A stretch of DNA of 64,000 nt from Furfurilactobacillus milii (GCF_009864005.1 NZ_WEZQ01000002.1:62001-126000); one strand, 5' to 3'; numbered from the stretch's first letter, positions 1 through 9,640 are shown. Numbers and translations: made by a program. Notes: generated by a model not told the origin, from the letters alone.

Positions 1-1176
1 GATCTTGATGAACAAGGAATTATCCGGATTGGTGCTGAAGTTCATGACGGTGACATTTTGGTTGGTAAGGTTACACCTAAGGGTGTGACAGAATTATCTG
101 CTGAAGAACGTTTGCTACATGCTATCTTTGGTGAAAAAGCCCGTGAAGTTCGTGATACTTCACTCCATGTTCCACATGGTGGTGGCGGTATTATCCAGGA
201 TGTTAAGATCTTCACTCGTGAAAACGGGGATGAATTATCACCTGGTGTTAACATGATGGTTCGTGTCTACATCGCCCAGAAGCGTAAGATTCAGGTCGGT
301 GACAAGATGTCCGGCCGTCATGGTAACAAGGGGACTGTTTCAATTGTTATTCCTGAAGAGGACATGCCTTACATGCCTGATGGGACACCAATTGACATTA
401 TGCTTTCACCAATGGGTGTGCCTTCCCGTATGAACATTGGTCAAGTGCTGGAACTGCATTTAGGAATGGCTGCTCGTAAATTAGGTATCCACGTTGCTAC
501 GCCTGTCTTCGATGGTGCGCAGGATAAGGATATCTGGGATGCCGTTCAAGAAGCTGGTATGCCAGCTGATGCCAAGTACGTTCTGTACGATGGCCGTACT
601 GGTGAACCATTCGACAACAGAATTGCCGTTGGTGTTATGCACTACCTGAAGTTGGCCCACATGGTCGACGACAAGATTCACGCACGTTCCATCGGACCTT
701 ACTCACTGGTTACGCAACAGCCACTTGGTGGTAAAGCGCAATTTGGTGGTCAGCGTTTCGGTGAAATGGAAGTTTGGGCTTTGGAAGCTTACGGTGCTGC
801 TTACACGTTGCAAGAAATCCTGACCTACAAGTCAGATGACGTGGTTGGCCGTGTTAAGACTTATGAAGCCATCGTTAAGGGCGATCCAATTCCGAAGCCC
901 GGTGTTCCTGAATCCTTCCGTGTGTTGGTCAAGGAATTACAAGCGCTTGGTTTGGACATGAAGGTTCTTGACAATAACAAACAAGAAATTGAACTGCGTG
1001 ACATGGACGATGATGAAGATGACGTTGTGAATGTTGATGCATTGAGTAAGTACGCTGCTGAACATCCGGTTGACGATAAGTCAGACGATGCTAGTGCAAA
1101 CACGAACTCAGCTTCAACTCCTGAACAGCCAGCAACTACACCGGCTAATGAGTCAGGAAACACCACAAACGAGTAG
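1..1176 (+). CDS. rpoB: RNA polymerase beta subunit, 3' part (cut by window start)
   Basis: This is the C-terminal roughly 391 residues of the RNA polymerase beta subunit; the reading frame is open from base 1, so the gene begins outside the window. Conserved beta-subunit segments are visible, including [10 protein letters not shown] (active-site region), [14 protein letters not shown]-like text (here [14 protein letters not shown]) and [24 protein letters not shown] near the clamp. After the conserved end there is an Asp-rich stretch and a roughly 40-residue Ser/Thr/Asn/Pro-rich tail, which is typical of lactobacilli and poorly conserved. The rpoC gene follows 41 bases later in the same transcript. 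Confidence 0.98.
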   Translation, partial: DLDEQGIIRIGAEVHDGDILVGKVTPKGVTELSAEERLLHAIFGEKAREVRDTSLHVPHGGGGIIQDVKIFTRENGDELSPGVNMMVRVYIAQKRKIQVGDKMSGRHGNKGTVSIVIPEEDMPYMPDGTPIDIMLSPMGVPSRMNIGQVLELHLGMAARKLGIHVATPVFDGAQDKDIWDAVQEAGMPADAKYVLYDGRTGEPFDNRIAVGVMHYLKLAHMVDDKIHARSIGPYSLVTQQPLGGKAQFGGQRFGEMEVWALEAYGAAYTLQEILTYKSDDVVGRVKTYEAIVKGDPIPKPGVPESFRVLVKELQALGLDMKVLDNNKQEIELRDMDDDEDDVVNVDALSKYAAEHPVDDKSDDASANTNSASTPEQPATTPANESGNTTNE

Positions 1177-1217
1177 TGTGAACCGTCACCATTGAAACTA
1201 ATAAGGAGGTCAATCCT

Positions 1218-4200
1218 TTGATTGATGTCAACAAATTTGAAAGCATGCAGATTGGGCTTGCGTCGCCCGACAAAATCCGCAGCTGGTCATATGGTGAAGT
1301 TAAGAAGCCTGAGACCATCAATTATCGGACATTAAAGCCTGAACGTGATGGCTTGTTCGATGAACGGATTTTTGGACCAACAAAAGACTGGGAATGTGCG
1401 TGTGGTAAGTACAAACGGATTCGCTACAAGGGTGTGGTTTGTGACCGTTGTGGTGTTGAAGTTACTCGTTCTAAGGTTCGCCGTGAACGGATGGGGCATA
1501 TTGAATTAGCTGCTCCTGTTACTCACATTTGGTACTTCAAGGGTATTCCTAGCCGTATGGGTTTGGTTCTTGACATGAGCCCACGGGCACTTGAAGAAAT
1601 CATCTACTTTGCTTCATACGTTGTGTTGGAATCAGGCAACACACCTTTGGAACGCAAACAGTTGTTATCTGAACGTGAATACCGTGAAAAGAAAGCCCAG
1701 TATGGTAACGAATTCCAAGCCGAAATGGGTGCCGAAGCAATTCGTAAGTTGCTGGCAGCTGTTGACTTGGATAAAGAAGCCAGCGAATTGAAGGAAGAGT
1801 TAAAGGATGCATCTGGTCAAAAACGGACTCGTGCCGTTCGTCGTCTAGACATCTTGGAAGCCTTCATTCAATCCGGTAACCGTCCTGACTGGATGGTTAT
1901 GGATGTTGTTCCGGTTATTCCACCGGACTTACGGCCAATGGTTCAATTGGAAGGTGGTCGTTTTGCCACTTCTGACTTGAACGACTTGTACCGTCGTGTT
2001 ATCAACCGTAACAACCGTTTGAAGCGATTGTTAGACTTGAATGCACCTGGTATCATCGTGCAAAACGAAAAACGGATGTTGCAGGAAGCTGTTGACGCGT
2101 TAATTGATAACGGTCGTCGTGGTCGTCCTGTTGCCGGTCCTGGTAACCGTCCGTTGAAGTCACTGTCTCACATGTTGAAAGGTAAGCAAGGACGGTTCCG
2201 TCAAAACTTACTTGGTAAACGTGTTGACTACTCTGGCCGTTCTGTTATCGATGTTGGTCCAACTTTGAAGATGAACCAAATGGGGCTACCTGTGCCAATG
2301 GCCATGGAACTCTTCAAGCCATTCATCATGAAAGAGTTGGTTAAGCGCGACCTTGCTTCTAACATCAAGAATGCCCGTCGTAAGATCGATCGTCAGGATA
2401 ACGATGTTTACGATGTTCTTGAAGATGTTATCAAGGAACACCCAGTTCTGTTGAACCGGGCCCCTACTTTGCACCGTCTTGGGATTCAGGCATTTGAACC
2501 AGTACTTGTTTCTGGTAAAGCGATGCGTGTGCACCCACTTGTGTGTGAAGCTTATAACGCCGACTTCGATGGTGACCAAATGGCCATCCACGTTCCGCTG
2601 TCAGACGAAGCACAAGCTGAAGCACGTTTGCTGATGCTGGCTGCCGGACACATCTTGGCACCTGCCAATGGTCGTCCAGTGGTTACACCTTCTCAGGATA
2701 TGGTTATCGGTAACTACTACCTGACTACTGAAGAAGCTGGTCGTGAAGGCGAAGGCATGATCTTTAAAGATCTGAATGAAGCCCGCGTGGCCTACCAAAA
2801 TGGTTATGTTCACTTACACAGCCGTGTTGGTGTGCAAACTTCATCAATGCCAACTAAGCCATTTACTGATGAACAAAAGAGTCGCATCTTGATTACGACT
2901 GTTGGGAAGATGATTTTTAACGCTATTTTGCCTGACGAATTCCCATACTTGAACGAACCAACGAGTGACAACTTGACAGACGGTATTGATGACCGGTTCT
3001 TCTTGGAACCTGGTACTGACTTGAAGTCTGTGTTGAGTAATCAACCGTTGAATGATCCATTCAAGAAGGGCTTCTTGGCTGATATCATTGCTGAAGTCTA
3101 CAAGCGTTACAAGGTAACAGCTACTTCACTGCTGTTGGACCGGATGAAGGATTTGGGTTACTACGAATCTACTAACTCTGGTTTGACGGTTGGGATTGCT
3201 GATATCTCAACATTGAAGACGAAGAATGACGTCGTTGCTGATGCACGTAAGCAAGTTGCTACGATTTCTAAGCAGTTCCGTCGTGGTTTAATTACTGATG
3301 ACGAACGTTATCAACGTGTTATTGACGTTTGGAACACTGCTAAGGATGACATTCAAGAACAACTGGTTGACTCCATGGAGTGGAATAACCCAATCTTTAT
3401 GATGAGTGATTCCGGTGCTCGTGGTAACATTTCAAACTTTACCCAGTTAGCCGGGATGCGTGGTTTGATGGCTGCGCCTAACGGTCAAACAATGGAATTG
3501 CCAATCGTTTCAAACTTCCGTGAAGGTCTCTCTGTGTTGGAAATGTTTATTTCTACTCATGGTGCCCGTAAAGGTATGACTGATACGGCTTTGAAGACTG
3601 CCAACTCTGGTTACTTGACTCGTCGTCTGGTTGATGTTGCGCAAGATGTTATCATTCGTGAAAAGGACTGTGGTACTGACCGTGGTTTGACGATTCATGC
3701 CATTACTAACGGTAATGAAATGATCGAATCCTTGTACGAACGGATTCTTGGTCGTTATGCAATGAAGTCAGTTAAACATCCTAAGACTGGTGAAACCTTA
3801 GTTAAGGCTAACCAGATGATCGATGAAGATGTTGCTCAATCCATCGTTGATGCTGGCGTAACAGAAGTTGTGATTCGTTCAGCTTTCACTTGCAACACGA
3901 AACATGGTGTTTGTGAACGTTGTTACGGTCGTAACATGGCCACTGGTGACCGCGTTGAAGTTGGTGAAGCAGTTGGTACTGTTGCTGCTCAATCAATCGG
4001 TGAACCTGGTACTCAATTGACTATGCGTAACTTCCATACTGGTGGTGTTGCCGGTGACGATATTACCCAAGGGCTTCCTCGTGTTCAGGAAATTGTTGAA
4101 GCTCGGAACCCTAAAGGTAAAGCTGAGATTACTGAAGTGACTGGGACAATTGTCTCAATCGAAGAAAATCCAGCTGAACGGACGAAAGAAGTTACGGTTA

Positions 4201-4874
4201 AGGGTGAAGCCGAGACACGTTCATACACGTTACCATTACGTGCGCGGATGCGTGTTGCTGAAGGTGACTTTATCCACCGTGGTTCAGCATTGAACGAAGG
4301 GTCAATTGATCCTAAGGAATTGCTGAAGGTTCGTGACGTTCTGTCAACTGAAAACTACCTGTTACGTGAAGTTCAACGTGTTTACCGGATGCAAGGTGTT
4401 GGTATTGCCGACAAGCATATTGAAATCATGGTTCGTCAGATGATGCGGAAAGTCCGTGTCATGGATCCAGGTGACACTGATATGTTGCCAGGAACATTGA
4501 TGGACATTGCTGACTTTAAGGATGCTAACACGAAGACATTGGTTGCTGGTGGTATTCCTGCAACCAGTCGTCCAGTGATCTTAGGTATTACTAAGGCTGC
4601 TTTGGAAACAAACAGTTTCTTGTCTGCTGCTTCGTTCCAGGAAACAACGCGGGTTCTTACCGACGCCGCTATCCGTGGAAAGAACGACCCACTTGTTGGG
4701 TTGAAGGAAAATGTTATTATCGGGAAGATCATTCCAGCTGGTACTGGGATGCCAGATTACCGGAAGATTCAGCCTAAAGAAGCTGAAGTAACTGGTACCG
4801 AGGGCGTTTACTCCATCAGTGACTTAGAAAAGAAAATGCGTGAAGAGGATGCTAAGAACACAAGCACTAAGTAA
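1218..4874 (+). CDS. rpoC: RNA polymerase beta' subunit
   Basis: The product is the 1218-residue beta' subunit of core RNA polymerase. Visible landmarks are the N-terminal zinc ribbon ([20 protein letters not shown]), the catalytic magnesium motif [10 protein letters not shown], the trigger-loop/bridge region, and the second cysteine cluster [15 protein letters not shown] near residue 895. The start codon is TTG at 1218, preceded at good distance by AAGGAGGTC; translation from it gives the standard [17 protein letters not shown] start. Length is normal for Firmicutes, which lack the large proteobacterial insertion. An intrinsic terminator follows about 40 bases after the stop. Confidence 0.98.
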   Translation: MIDVNKFESMQIGLASPDKIRSWSYGEVKKPETINYRTLKPERDGLFDERIFGPTKDWECACGKYKRIRYKGVVCDRCGVEVTRSKVRRERMGHIELAAPVTHIWYFKGIPSRMGLVLDMSPRALEEIIYFASYVVLESGNTPLERKQLLSEREYREKKAQYGNEFQAEMGAEAIRKLLAAVDLDKEASELKEELKDASGQKRTRAVRRLDILEAFIQSGNRPDWMVMDVVPVIPPDLRPMVQLEGGRFATSDLNDLYRRVINRNNRLKRLLDLNAPGIIVQNEKRMLQEAVDALIDNGRRGRPVAGPGNRPLKSLSHMLKGKQGRFRQNLLGKRVDYSGRSVIDVGPTLKMNQMGLPVPMAMELFKPFIMKELVKRDLASNIKNARRKIDRQDNDVYDVLEDVIKEHPVLLNRAPTLHRLGIQAFEPVLVSGKAMRVHPLVCEAYNADFDGDQMAIHVPLSDEAQAEARLLMLAAGHILAPANGRPVVTPSQDMVIGNYYLTTEEAGREGEGMIFKDLNEARVAYQNGYVHLHSRVGVQTSSMPTKPFTDEQKSRILITTVGKMIFNAILPDEFPYLNEPTSDNLTDGIDDRFFLEPGTDLKSVLSNQPLNDPFKKGFLADIIAEVYKRYKVTATSLLLDRMKDLGYYESTNSGLTVGIADISTLKTKNDVVADARKQVATISKQFRRGLITDDERYQRVIDVWNTAKDDIQEQLVDSMEWNNPIFMMSDSGARGNISNFTQLAGMRGLMAAPNGQTMELPIVSNFREGLSVLEMFISTHGARKGMTDTALKTANSGYLTRRLVDVAQDVIIREKDCGTDRGLTIHAITNGNEMIESLYERILGRYAMKSVKHPKTGETLVKANQMIDEDVAQSIVDAGVTEVVIRSAFTCNTKHGVCERCYGRNMATGDRVEVGEAVGTVAAQSIGEPGTQLTMRNFHTGGVAGDDITQGLPRVQEIVEARNPKGKAEITEVTGTIVSIEENPAERTKEVTVKGEAETRSYTLPLRARMRVAEGDFIHRGSALNEGSIDPKELLKVRDVLSTENYLLREVQRVYRMQGVGIADKHIEIMVRQMMRKVRVMDPGDTDMLPGTLMDIADFKDANTKTLVAGGIPATSRPVILGITKAALETNSFLSAASFQETTRVLTDAAIRGKNDPLVGLKENVIIGKIIPAGTGMPDYRKIQPKEAEVTGTEGVYSISDLEKKMREEDAKNTSTK

Positions 4875-4912
4875 TTGGTTGCTATCCGTGTAATTAATGA
4901 TTCTTGAATCGT

Positions 4913-4952
4913 GAAAAAGGTCTGCCGGACAATTTGTCTGGCAGGCCTTTTT
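4913..4952 (+). terminator. rho-independent terminator of rpoBC
   Basis: AAAAAGG precedes a hairpin with arms TCTGCCGGACA and TGTCTGGCAGG-like sequence around a short loop, and it ends in CCTTTTT. It lies about 40 bases after the rpoC stop and before the structured intergenic region. Confidence 0.85.
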
Positions 4953-4984
4953 ACATAGTTTTTTTTAAGCTGACGCTTGTGGTT

Positions 4985-5151
4985 GTCAAAACTGAATGTC
5001 GCCGTGGGACCGGTTTAAGCCTCCTGAAAACCGGAGTCTTTCACCTCGCTGTTAAGCCGCAAACCACGTCTTACCGACCGTCCTGTGGTGTAAATCCGCC
5101 ACAAAGACCGCCAGATTACCGCTACCTTCACGGCTTGCATTCGGTTTTGAC
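4985..5151 (+). ncRNA. structured repeat element, copy A (unrecognised RNA family)
   Basis: This 167-base element is closed by a 14-bp stem, GTCAAAACTGAATG at 4985–4998 with CATTCGGTTTTGAC at 5138–5151 (one U·G pair on the plus strand). An inner GCCGTG/CACGGC helix follows. Inside are hairpins CTCC…GGAG (from 5021), TAAG…CTTA (5053–5072) and TGTGGT…GCCACA (5083–5102). Shared unpaired words are GGGACCGGT, AGCCT, AGTCTT, ACCTCG and CGTCC. Copies B and C keep these words and the pairing but use different stem sequences. The pairs TCAGCT/AGCTGA at 5157–5162 and 4968–4973 may extend the fold. Confidence 0.7.
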
Positions 5152-5194
5152 GCTCTTCAGCTCATTTTGTATATAAGTGGCAATCGCATACCCG

Positions 5195-5218
5195 AATAAT
5201 CCGCAATTGCAGATTATT
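5195..5218. repeat. palindromic hairpin between copies A and B
   Basis: AATAATC (5195–5201) and GATTATT (5212–5218) are perfect complementary arms around a GCAATTGC-centred loop. It lies in the roughly 120-base spacer separating two inversely oriented structured elements. No tract of T follows, so it does not look like a terminator. Its function is unknown. Confidence 0.4.
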
Positions 5219-5270
5219 GACAGTTGCATTACTAATCTTCATCAGAGGTATAGCTTTATACAAGAGTGAA

Positions 5271-5437
5271 GTCGACCAGAAACAGAGTTCTGCGAAAGCA
5301 ATACTTGGTGGGCGTTTTGGGCCCGCGTAGTATTGCAGGACGAGCTTGGAGACTTTGGTCTATGAAGGCTCCAAGTCGAGGTTGAAGACTGCGAAGCAGG
5401 CTGATACCGGTCCCGTGGAACGGCGTTTCTGGTCGAC
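5271..5437 (-). ncRNA. structured repeat element, copy B
   Basis: This 167-base copy is read on the minus strand. A perfect 13-bp closing stem is formed by GTCGACCAGAAAC (5271–5283) and GTTTCTGGTCGAC (5425–5437), unrelated in sequence to the closing stem of copy A. Inner hairpins are GCAATACT/AGTATTGC, CTTGGAG/CTCCAAG and CTGC/GCAG. Corresponding stems in copy C are GCAATATT/AATATTGC, CTTCGAG/CTCGAAG and CTCC/GGAG, so both sides change together. It lies between the convergent rpoC and oleate hydratase genes, downstream of the hydratase terminator. Confidence 0.7.
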
Positions 5438-5455
5438 GTAACGGCTCTCCACAAG

Positions 5456-5503
5456 GATAATAAAAGCAGTTCGCAACCTCCAAATCATAGAGGTGCGAGC
5501 TGC
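5456..5503 (-). terminator. terminator of the oleate hydratase operon
   Basis: On the minus strand, GCAGCTCGCACCTC pairs with GAGGTTGCGAACTGC across an 8-base loop with one bulge and a wobble pair. The hairpin is followed by TTTTATTAT. It starts 20 bases after the stop of the hydratase gene. Confidence 0.75.
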
Positions 5504-5523
5504 GTTGTTTGTTGCGAAATTAA

Positions 5524-7203
5524 TTATCTGAACATTGTCTTGGTCGCACGGGCCATGACCTTCGGATCTTTTTCATAGTGGTGAAGCGGTGTCAGTTTGC
5601 TCAATGGAATACCCAAGAATGTGTACACAGCACGCTGTGCGCATCGGAATGAATATTGTTCTGTAAATACCATGTCAAATGGCATTTCAGCAAATTGACT
5701 GATAAAGGCGAGGTTGTGACTGTGCTTTGGAACCACTAATGGCCGGTCACCAACTGCCCGGCGGTTGAAGAGGGCACTGGCATAAGGCATGTAAACAGGA
5801 ATGACGTTGACGGTTGAAGCCATAATGTCATCAATGTGATCACCAATTTTGTCGCGGCCATCATCAACTTCGTTTAAGTGACCAATAAGTTCGGTGAGAA
5901 TTTCACGACCAGTCATTTCAATGAATGGTTTATTGACGTAATCACCGCGTCGTCGAGGGTACATAATGTATCCCCAGAAGACAGTTTCGTTTTCCTTTTG
6001 TGCGTGGAAATGAGGTTGATGATGAACCACGATCGACATTAATCCGGTACTGTCGATCCAAGTATTCAATGCATTACCGGGTTGTTGTTGAGTGATTCGG
6101 GTGATTTCATTAAGTAGTTTGTGGTCATTATTAGTGACCGTGAAGCTCATCCATTCACTTTGTTCCCGGTCATTAAAGAATTTATCTGGGTGACCAAGGT
6201 CATAGAAGTGCTCGGAAGCTTGTTTCCATAAAGCTGCACTTGGCGCATATTCGTGGTTTTCCTTCAGTGGGGTATCCATGTCTCCAAACGAAGAACTGTC
6301 GGTAATGGAACCGTTAGTGTCGAAGACAAAATCATCTTCATTAACGTCAACGTGGCCAGTTTGATGTTCGCCATCAACTTCTTCGTAATCGAAGCCGGTA
6401 ACAATAATATCATCACGCATTGGCGTGTCCTTGAAGGTGAGCGCCGTAACCTTGCGATTATTAACGAAAGTTACGCCATGGTCTTCTAAAAACTTGCGCA
6501 TGGGCAAAATAAGACTTTCGTACTGGTTGTAAGGTGTGCGAGTGACACCCTCGAGTGTATTAATACGACTAAATTCAAGGATCATACGGTTCATGTAGCG
6601 ACGCAGTTCCATCGCTGAACTTTGACGTTTGAATGCGAAAGTTGTTTGCCACATGTACCAGAAGTTAGTGGTGAAGAAGTGTGGCGAACTAGCAAACCAT
6701 TCATCAATCCCGATATCGTTCAATCGTTCTTCTTTGCTTTCCGGCATCAACATTAGTTTTGTCAGAAGGTAGCGGTCGCGGTTGTCAAACTGCATGTGGC
6801 GGTAATCATTTTCGTCGCCTTTGTTACGAATGCCATTTACTTTATCCATCAACCGGGCAACATCGTGAGTTGGGTGTGCATGGTCAAAGGCTAAAATCTC
6901 ATCAGTCACAGATTGATCAGGGTGATCCAGTGACGGAACAGAACGCATGAGATCCCACAAGTTTTCATAGGTTTCTTCGTTGAGCATTCGACCACCTTTG
7001 GCAAGGTAACCCTGACTGTTTTTCAAGGCTTGGTTGCCGTATTCATTTTCGTAGCCGGTTACTGTATCACCATCATTTGCACCGTGGGTTTCAAGACCGT
7101 ACATGGTGATCTGATCACCGTGCCAACCGCCATCGCGAATGAGGTAAATTCCTGCTGCTAAGTTACCAATTCCTGTACCAATCATGTATGCATGTTGTGC
7201 CAT
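5524..7203 (-). CDS. ohyA: oleate hydratase (FAD-dependent fatty-acid hydratase)
   Basis: The 559-residue product matches the oleate hydratase (formerly MCRA) family, which adds water to cis-9 double bonds of free unsaturated fatty acids to give 10-hydroxy fatty acids and is linked to detoxification of membrane-active fatty acids. The N-terminal FAD-binding motif GTGIGNLAAG is at residues 9–18. The family signatures YGLETHGANDGD (about 35–46) and GGRMLNEETYENLWDL (about 70–85) are present, as is the C-terminal AQRAVYTFLGI. Length is normal. The start has AAGGAG 10 bases upstream. A probable ArsR-type regulator lies 6 bases upstream in the same operon. Family assignment is firm; substrate range is inferred. 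Confidence 0.95.
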   Translation of the reverse strand: MAQHAYMIGTGIGNLAAGIYLIRDGGWHGDQITMYGLETHGANDGDTVTGYENEYGNQALKNSQGYLAKGGRMLNEETYENLWDLMRSVPSLDHPDQSVTDEILAFDHAHPTHDVARLMDKVNGIRNKGDENDYRHMQFDNRDRYLLTKLMLMPESKEERLNDIGIDEWFASSPHFFTTNFWYMWQTTFAFKRQSSAMELRRYMNRMILEFSRINTLEGVTRTPYNQYESLILPMRKFLEDHGVTFVNNRKVTALTFKDTPMRDDIIVTGFDYEEVDGEHQTGHVDVNEDDFVFDTNGSITDSSSFGDMDTPLKENHEYAPSAALWKQASEHFYDLGHPDKFFNDREQSEWMSFTVTNNDHKLLNEITRITQQQPGNALNTWIDSTGLMSIVVHHQPHFHAQKENETVFWGYIMYPRRRGDYVNKPFIEMTGREILTELIGHLNEVDDGRDKIGDHIDDIMASTVNVIPVYMPYASALFNRRAVGDRPLVVPKHSHNLAFISQFAEMPFDMVFTEQYSFRCAQRAVYTFLGIPLSKLTPLHHYEKDPKVMARATKTMFR

Positions 7204-7209
7204 GTTCGC

Positions 7210-7563
7210 TCACTCCTTTGTTTGTTGAGCCGAGTTATTACTGTTCCTAATCGTATTTAACAGGTGACCAACTTGATCTAATGCGTCATTTACGGTTAGG
7301 TGATATCGATGATTAAGGCCTTCATGAGTGGTGGATACGAGGCCAGCTTGTCGCAAAATTTTGAGATGATGTGATACTGCTGGCTGTGAAAGGCTCATGT
7401 GTGAGGTCAATTCAGTAACAGTCAAACCAGTGTTCAAATGAGCACCTAATAAAATGATTAAGCGCTGTCGATTTTGATCGGCCAGTGTGTTCAACAAGTC
7501 AAGATTACTAATGAACTCGTCAAGAGCCTTTTGCTGACCTTGCGGTAATGTCGTTTCACTCAT
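7210..7563 (-). CDS. ArsR-family winged-helix transcriptional regulator
   Basis: This small HTH regulator has the ArsR/SmtB pattern: LLNTLADQNRQRLIILLG, then a helix-turn-helix (TVTELTSHMSLSQPAVSHHLKILRQAGLV, split across about residues 50–78) and a wing (STTHEGLNHRYHL). There is no ELCVCD-type metal motif, so metal sensing is not supported. A GTG at 7572 is in frame, but the AGGTGA ribosome site is spaced correctly for the ATG at 7563, giving 117 residues. It is co-transcribed with ohyA and probably controls it; a fatty-acid ligand would be a guess. Confidence 0.88.
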   Translation of the reverse strand: MSETTLPQGQQKALDEFISNLDLLNTLADQNRQRLIILLGAHLNTGLTVTELTSHMSLSQPAVSHHLKILRQAGLVSTTHEGLNHRYHLTVNDALDQVGHLLNTIRNSNNSAQQTKE

Positions 7564-7604
7564 AAAGATCACCTCACTCTATCGATACATTTAACTACAT
7601 GAAT

Positions 7605-7633
7605 ATAATAACGCGAATAAGTTACCATTGCAA
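7605..7633 (-). promoter_or_regulatory. promoter of the arsR–ohyA operon
   Basis: On the minus strand a TTGCAA -35 box (7628–7633) and a TATTAT -10 box (7605–7610) are separated by exactly 17 bases. The promoter lies about 40 bases upstream of the regulator's start codon. Confidence 0.65.
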
Positions 7634-7642
7634 CCGCTTACA
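7628..7642. promoter_or_regulatory. putative cre site (CcpA operator) over the -35 box
   Basis: The sequence TTGCAACCGCTTACA fits the cre consensus WTGNAANCGNWNNCW at every fixed position and overlaps the -35 hexamer of the arsR–ohyA promoter. That placement would suit CcpA repression when a preferred sugar is present. The match is read from the sequence; binding is inferred. Confidence 0.55.
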
Positions 7643-7676
7643 AAACGTCTGCTTGATTCGAATAAAGGGCTACTTA

Positions 7677-8366
7677 TCAAATAAAAACGTACAGTTGGAC
7701 GATAACTAGACCACTAAAAAGGTGCGGGATAAAAGGGAGTCGATTTGGGCGTTGATGGCTCAGATAGAAGTGAGACAAGGCGATTAATGATGCAAACAGG
7801 ATACTGGCAATAGCCACCTGTATTGGAAACATTAAAGACAGCACGGCGATGCAGTCAACATCTCCATTGCCCATAAATTGAAATCGGTGGATAAAATAAA
7901 GCGATACTAAATACAGTGTTGTTACCATCAGTAATTTTGACCAGCTAAACTGATGACGAATCAGTGCTAATACTAATAAAGCCACGATTGGCCACACAGA
8001 GATGGCTAGGTGTGTAGCGTCCTGACAAGCCAAAGCCAGCAGGATCAAATTAAAAACGACTAGACTGACAGCCACATTAAAAGGATTGGAGTAAATGATG
8101 AGCGCGCCAAGCAGACCGACTGAACTTTCTACGAGTGGGTAGGTGAAAGAGACTGGTTGATGACAGTCGGGACACCGCCCTAACTGAAGTAGCCAGCCGA
8201 TGCAGGGAATAAGCTGCCACCAGCGCAGGCGTTTCGCACATTGATCGCACCGTGATCGCGCGAACATGACGGGTCGGTTATTAGCTAACCTAGTGCTGAT
8301 ACACATGATGGCAGAAACAAAAAGCGTAATGTAAATGAAACTGATGCTGAAGATGATGTATGGCAT
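7677..8366 (-). CDS. comC: type 4 prepilin peptidase (competence, ComC/PilD family)
   Basis: The 229-residue integral membrane protein is a prepilin leader peptidase, which cleaves and N-methylates competence pseudopilins at the cytoplasmic face. A cytoplasmic zinc-type domain with C40-x2-C43 and C65-x2-C68 follows the first membrane span. The two catalytic aspartates are seen as D116 (CQDATHLAI) and D169 (MGNGDVD, matching the GxGDxK-type motif with D in place of K). About seven membrane spans are expected. It stands alone here; no pseudopilin operon is in the window. Confidence 0.88.
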   Translation of the reverse strand: MPYIIFSISFIYITLFVSAIMCISTRLANNRPVMFARSRCDQCAKRLRWWQLIPCIGWLLQLGRCPDCHQPVSFTYPLVESSVGLLGALIIYSNPFNVAVSLVVFNLILLALACQDATHLAISVWPIVALLVLALIRHQFSWSKLLMVTTLYLVSLYFIHRFQFMGNGDVDCIAVLSLMFPIQVAIASILFASLIALSHFYLSHQRPNRLPFIPHLFSGLVIVQLYVFI

Positions 8367-8477
8367 AATAAAAACACCGTCCTTTATTGGTCTTGTCTTA
8401 ACATACGTAAAGAGATCTGTGATGTTCGTCCATTATCTAAAAACTTCGATCGAACTAGCTTTTTTCGTGTTGAAACC

Positions 8478-8506
8478 TTGACGCATATGGACGGGGATGA
8501 TATTCT
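8478..8506 (+). promoter_or_regulatory. str operon promoter
   Basis: TTGACG at 8478–8483 and TATTCT at 8501–8506 are separated by 17 bases. They lie about 170 bases upstream of rpsL, leaving a long 5' leader. Confidence 0.7.
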
Positions 8507-8537
8507 ATTAAAGGTGCTTTTTTGTGAAAGTGTCTGC

Positions 8538-8629
8538 CATCCATGGCGGCTGGAGCTAAAACAGCAATCATACTGGAAAACAGATTTGGGTTTTTCTTTT
8601 TTTATAACTTAAAAAGAACCGCCTGGATG
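8538..8629 (+). promoter_or_regulatory. str operon 5' leader with long-range stem
   Basis: CATCCA-T-GGCGG (8538–8549) can pair with CCGCC-TGGATG (8619–8629), an 11-bp helix with one bulged T. It encloses a T-rich loop region and ends about 45 bases before the rpsL start. This may be a regulatory or merely stabilising leader fold. The 307-base stretch between comC and rpsL holds nothing else I can support beyond this and the promoter. Confidence 0.4.
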
Positions 8630-8673
8630 TGTGGACTTAAACTAAAACAAAGAATCGGAAGGAGGACATTTAG

Positions 8674-9087
8674 ATGCCAACGATTAACCAACTCGTTCGT
8701 AGTGGTCGTAAGTCTAAAACGTCAAAATCAGATGCCCCAGCTTTAAACTTCGGGTACAACAGTTACAAGAAAGAACAAACTAACAACGCTGCTCCTCAAA
8801 AACGTGGGGTTGCAACTCGTGTCGGTACTATGACACCAAAGAAGCCTAACTCAGCTTTGCGGAAATACGCCCGTGTGCGTTTATCCAACTTGATTGAAGT
8901 TACCGCTTATATTCCTGGTATTGGTCATAACCTACAAGAACATAGTGTTGTTCTTATCCGTGGTGGCCGTGTTAAGGATTTACCTGGGGTTCGTTACCAC
9001 ATTATTCGTGGTGCTCTGGATACTGCCGGTGTTACTGACCGGAAACAAAGCCGTTCTAAGTACGGTACTAAGAAGCCTAAGGCTTAA
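8674..9087 (+). CDS. rpsL: 30S ribosomal protein S12
   Basis: The 137-residue S12 protein lines the decoding centre of the small subunit. Conserved signatures [17 protein letters not shown] and [17 protein letters not shown] are intact, with lysine at the usual streptomycin-related position (K57 region), so no classical streptomycin-resistance substitution is visible there. A strong GGAAGGAGG ribosome site precedes the ATG. It is the first gene of the str operon, followed 20 bases later by rpsG. Confidence 0.98.
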   Translation: MPTINQLVRSGRKSKTSKSDAPALNFGYNSYKKEQTNNAAPQKRGVATRVGTMTPKKPNSALRKYARVRLSNLIEVTAYIPGIGHNLQEHSVVLIRGGRVKDLPGVRYHIIRGALDTAGVTDRKQSRSKYGTKKPKA

Positions 9088-9107
9088 TCAAGAAAGGAAG
9101 ATAAACG

Positions 9108-9578
9108 ATGGCTCGTAAAGGACATATTCCAGCACGTGAAGTGCTACCTGATCCAATTTACAACTCAAAGCTGGTTACCCGTTTAATCAACCGCTTGATG
9201 TTAGACGGTAAGCGGGGAACTGCATCAACGATTTTATATGATGCCTTTGATCAAATTAAAGAAACAACTGGTAATGAACCGTTGGAAGTATTTGAAGAAG
9301 CAATGAACAACATCATGCCTGTTATGGAAGTTAAGGCTCGCCGTGTTGGTGGATCTAACTACCAGGTGCCAATCGAAGTTCGTCCAGAACGTCGTAGTAC
9401 TTTAGGTTTACGTTGGTTAGTTCAATACTCACGGTTACGTGGGGAACACACCATGACTGAACGTTTAGCTCGTGAAATCATGGATGCTGCCAACAACACT
9501 GGTGCTTCTGTTAAGAAGCGTGAAGACACTCACCGGATGGCTGAAGCCAACCGTGCCTTCGCACATTACCGTTGGTAA
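9108..9578 (+). CDS. rpsG: 30S ribosomal protein S7
   Basis: The 156-residue S7 protein nucleates assembly of the 30S head and contacts the E-site tRNA. The N-terminal [19 protein letters not shown] and the conserved [21 protein letters not shown] segment are present, and length is standard. AGAAAGGAAG lies just upstream of the ATG. It is separated from fusA by about 100 bases that include a hairpin with a T tract. Confidence 0.98.
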   Translation: MARKGHIPAREVLPDPIYNSKLVTRLINRLMLDGKRGTASTILYDAFDQIKETTGNEPLEVFEEAMNNIMPVMEVKARRVGGSNYQVPIEVRPERRSTLGLRWLVQYSRLRGEHTMTERLAREIMDAANNTGASVKKREDTHRMAEANRAFAHYRW

Positions 9579-9610
9579 AAACAACCGACTATTTAGCCGG
9601 TGGCTCCCTT

Positions 9611-9640
9611 TGACACCCATCTACATGTGGTGTCATTTTT
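9611..9640 (+). terminator. hairpin with T tract between rpsG and fusA
   Basis: TGACACC pairs with GGTGTCA, with an inner CAT/ATG extension, and TTTTT follows immediately. It lies inside the str operon, so it may be a partial terminator or attenuator that lowers or tunes fusA expression relative to rpsL and rpsG. Confidence 0.6.

Noticed and set aside
4904-5176. Open frame of 90 codons on the plus strand after rpoC
   Set aside because: It overlaps the terminator and copy A, lacks a ribosome site, and the region's conservation follows base pairing rather than codons.
5242-5483. Two overlapping minus-strand open frames of 70–75 codons
   Set aside because: They overlap copy B and the ohyA terminator and have no ribosome sites or family likeness.
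8590-8612. T-rich run in the rpsL leader as a terminator
   Set aside because: No stable hairpin stands directly before the T run, and the operon lies downstream.
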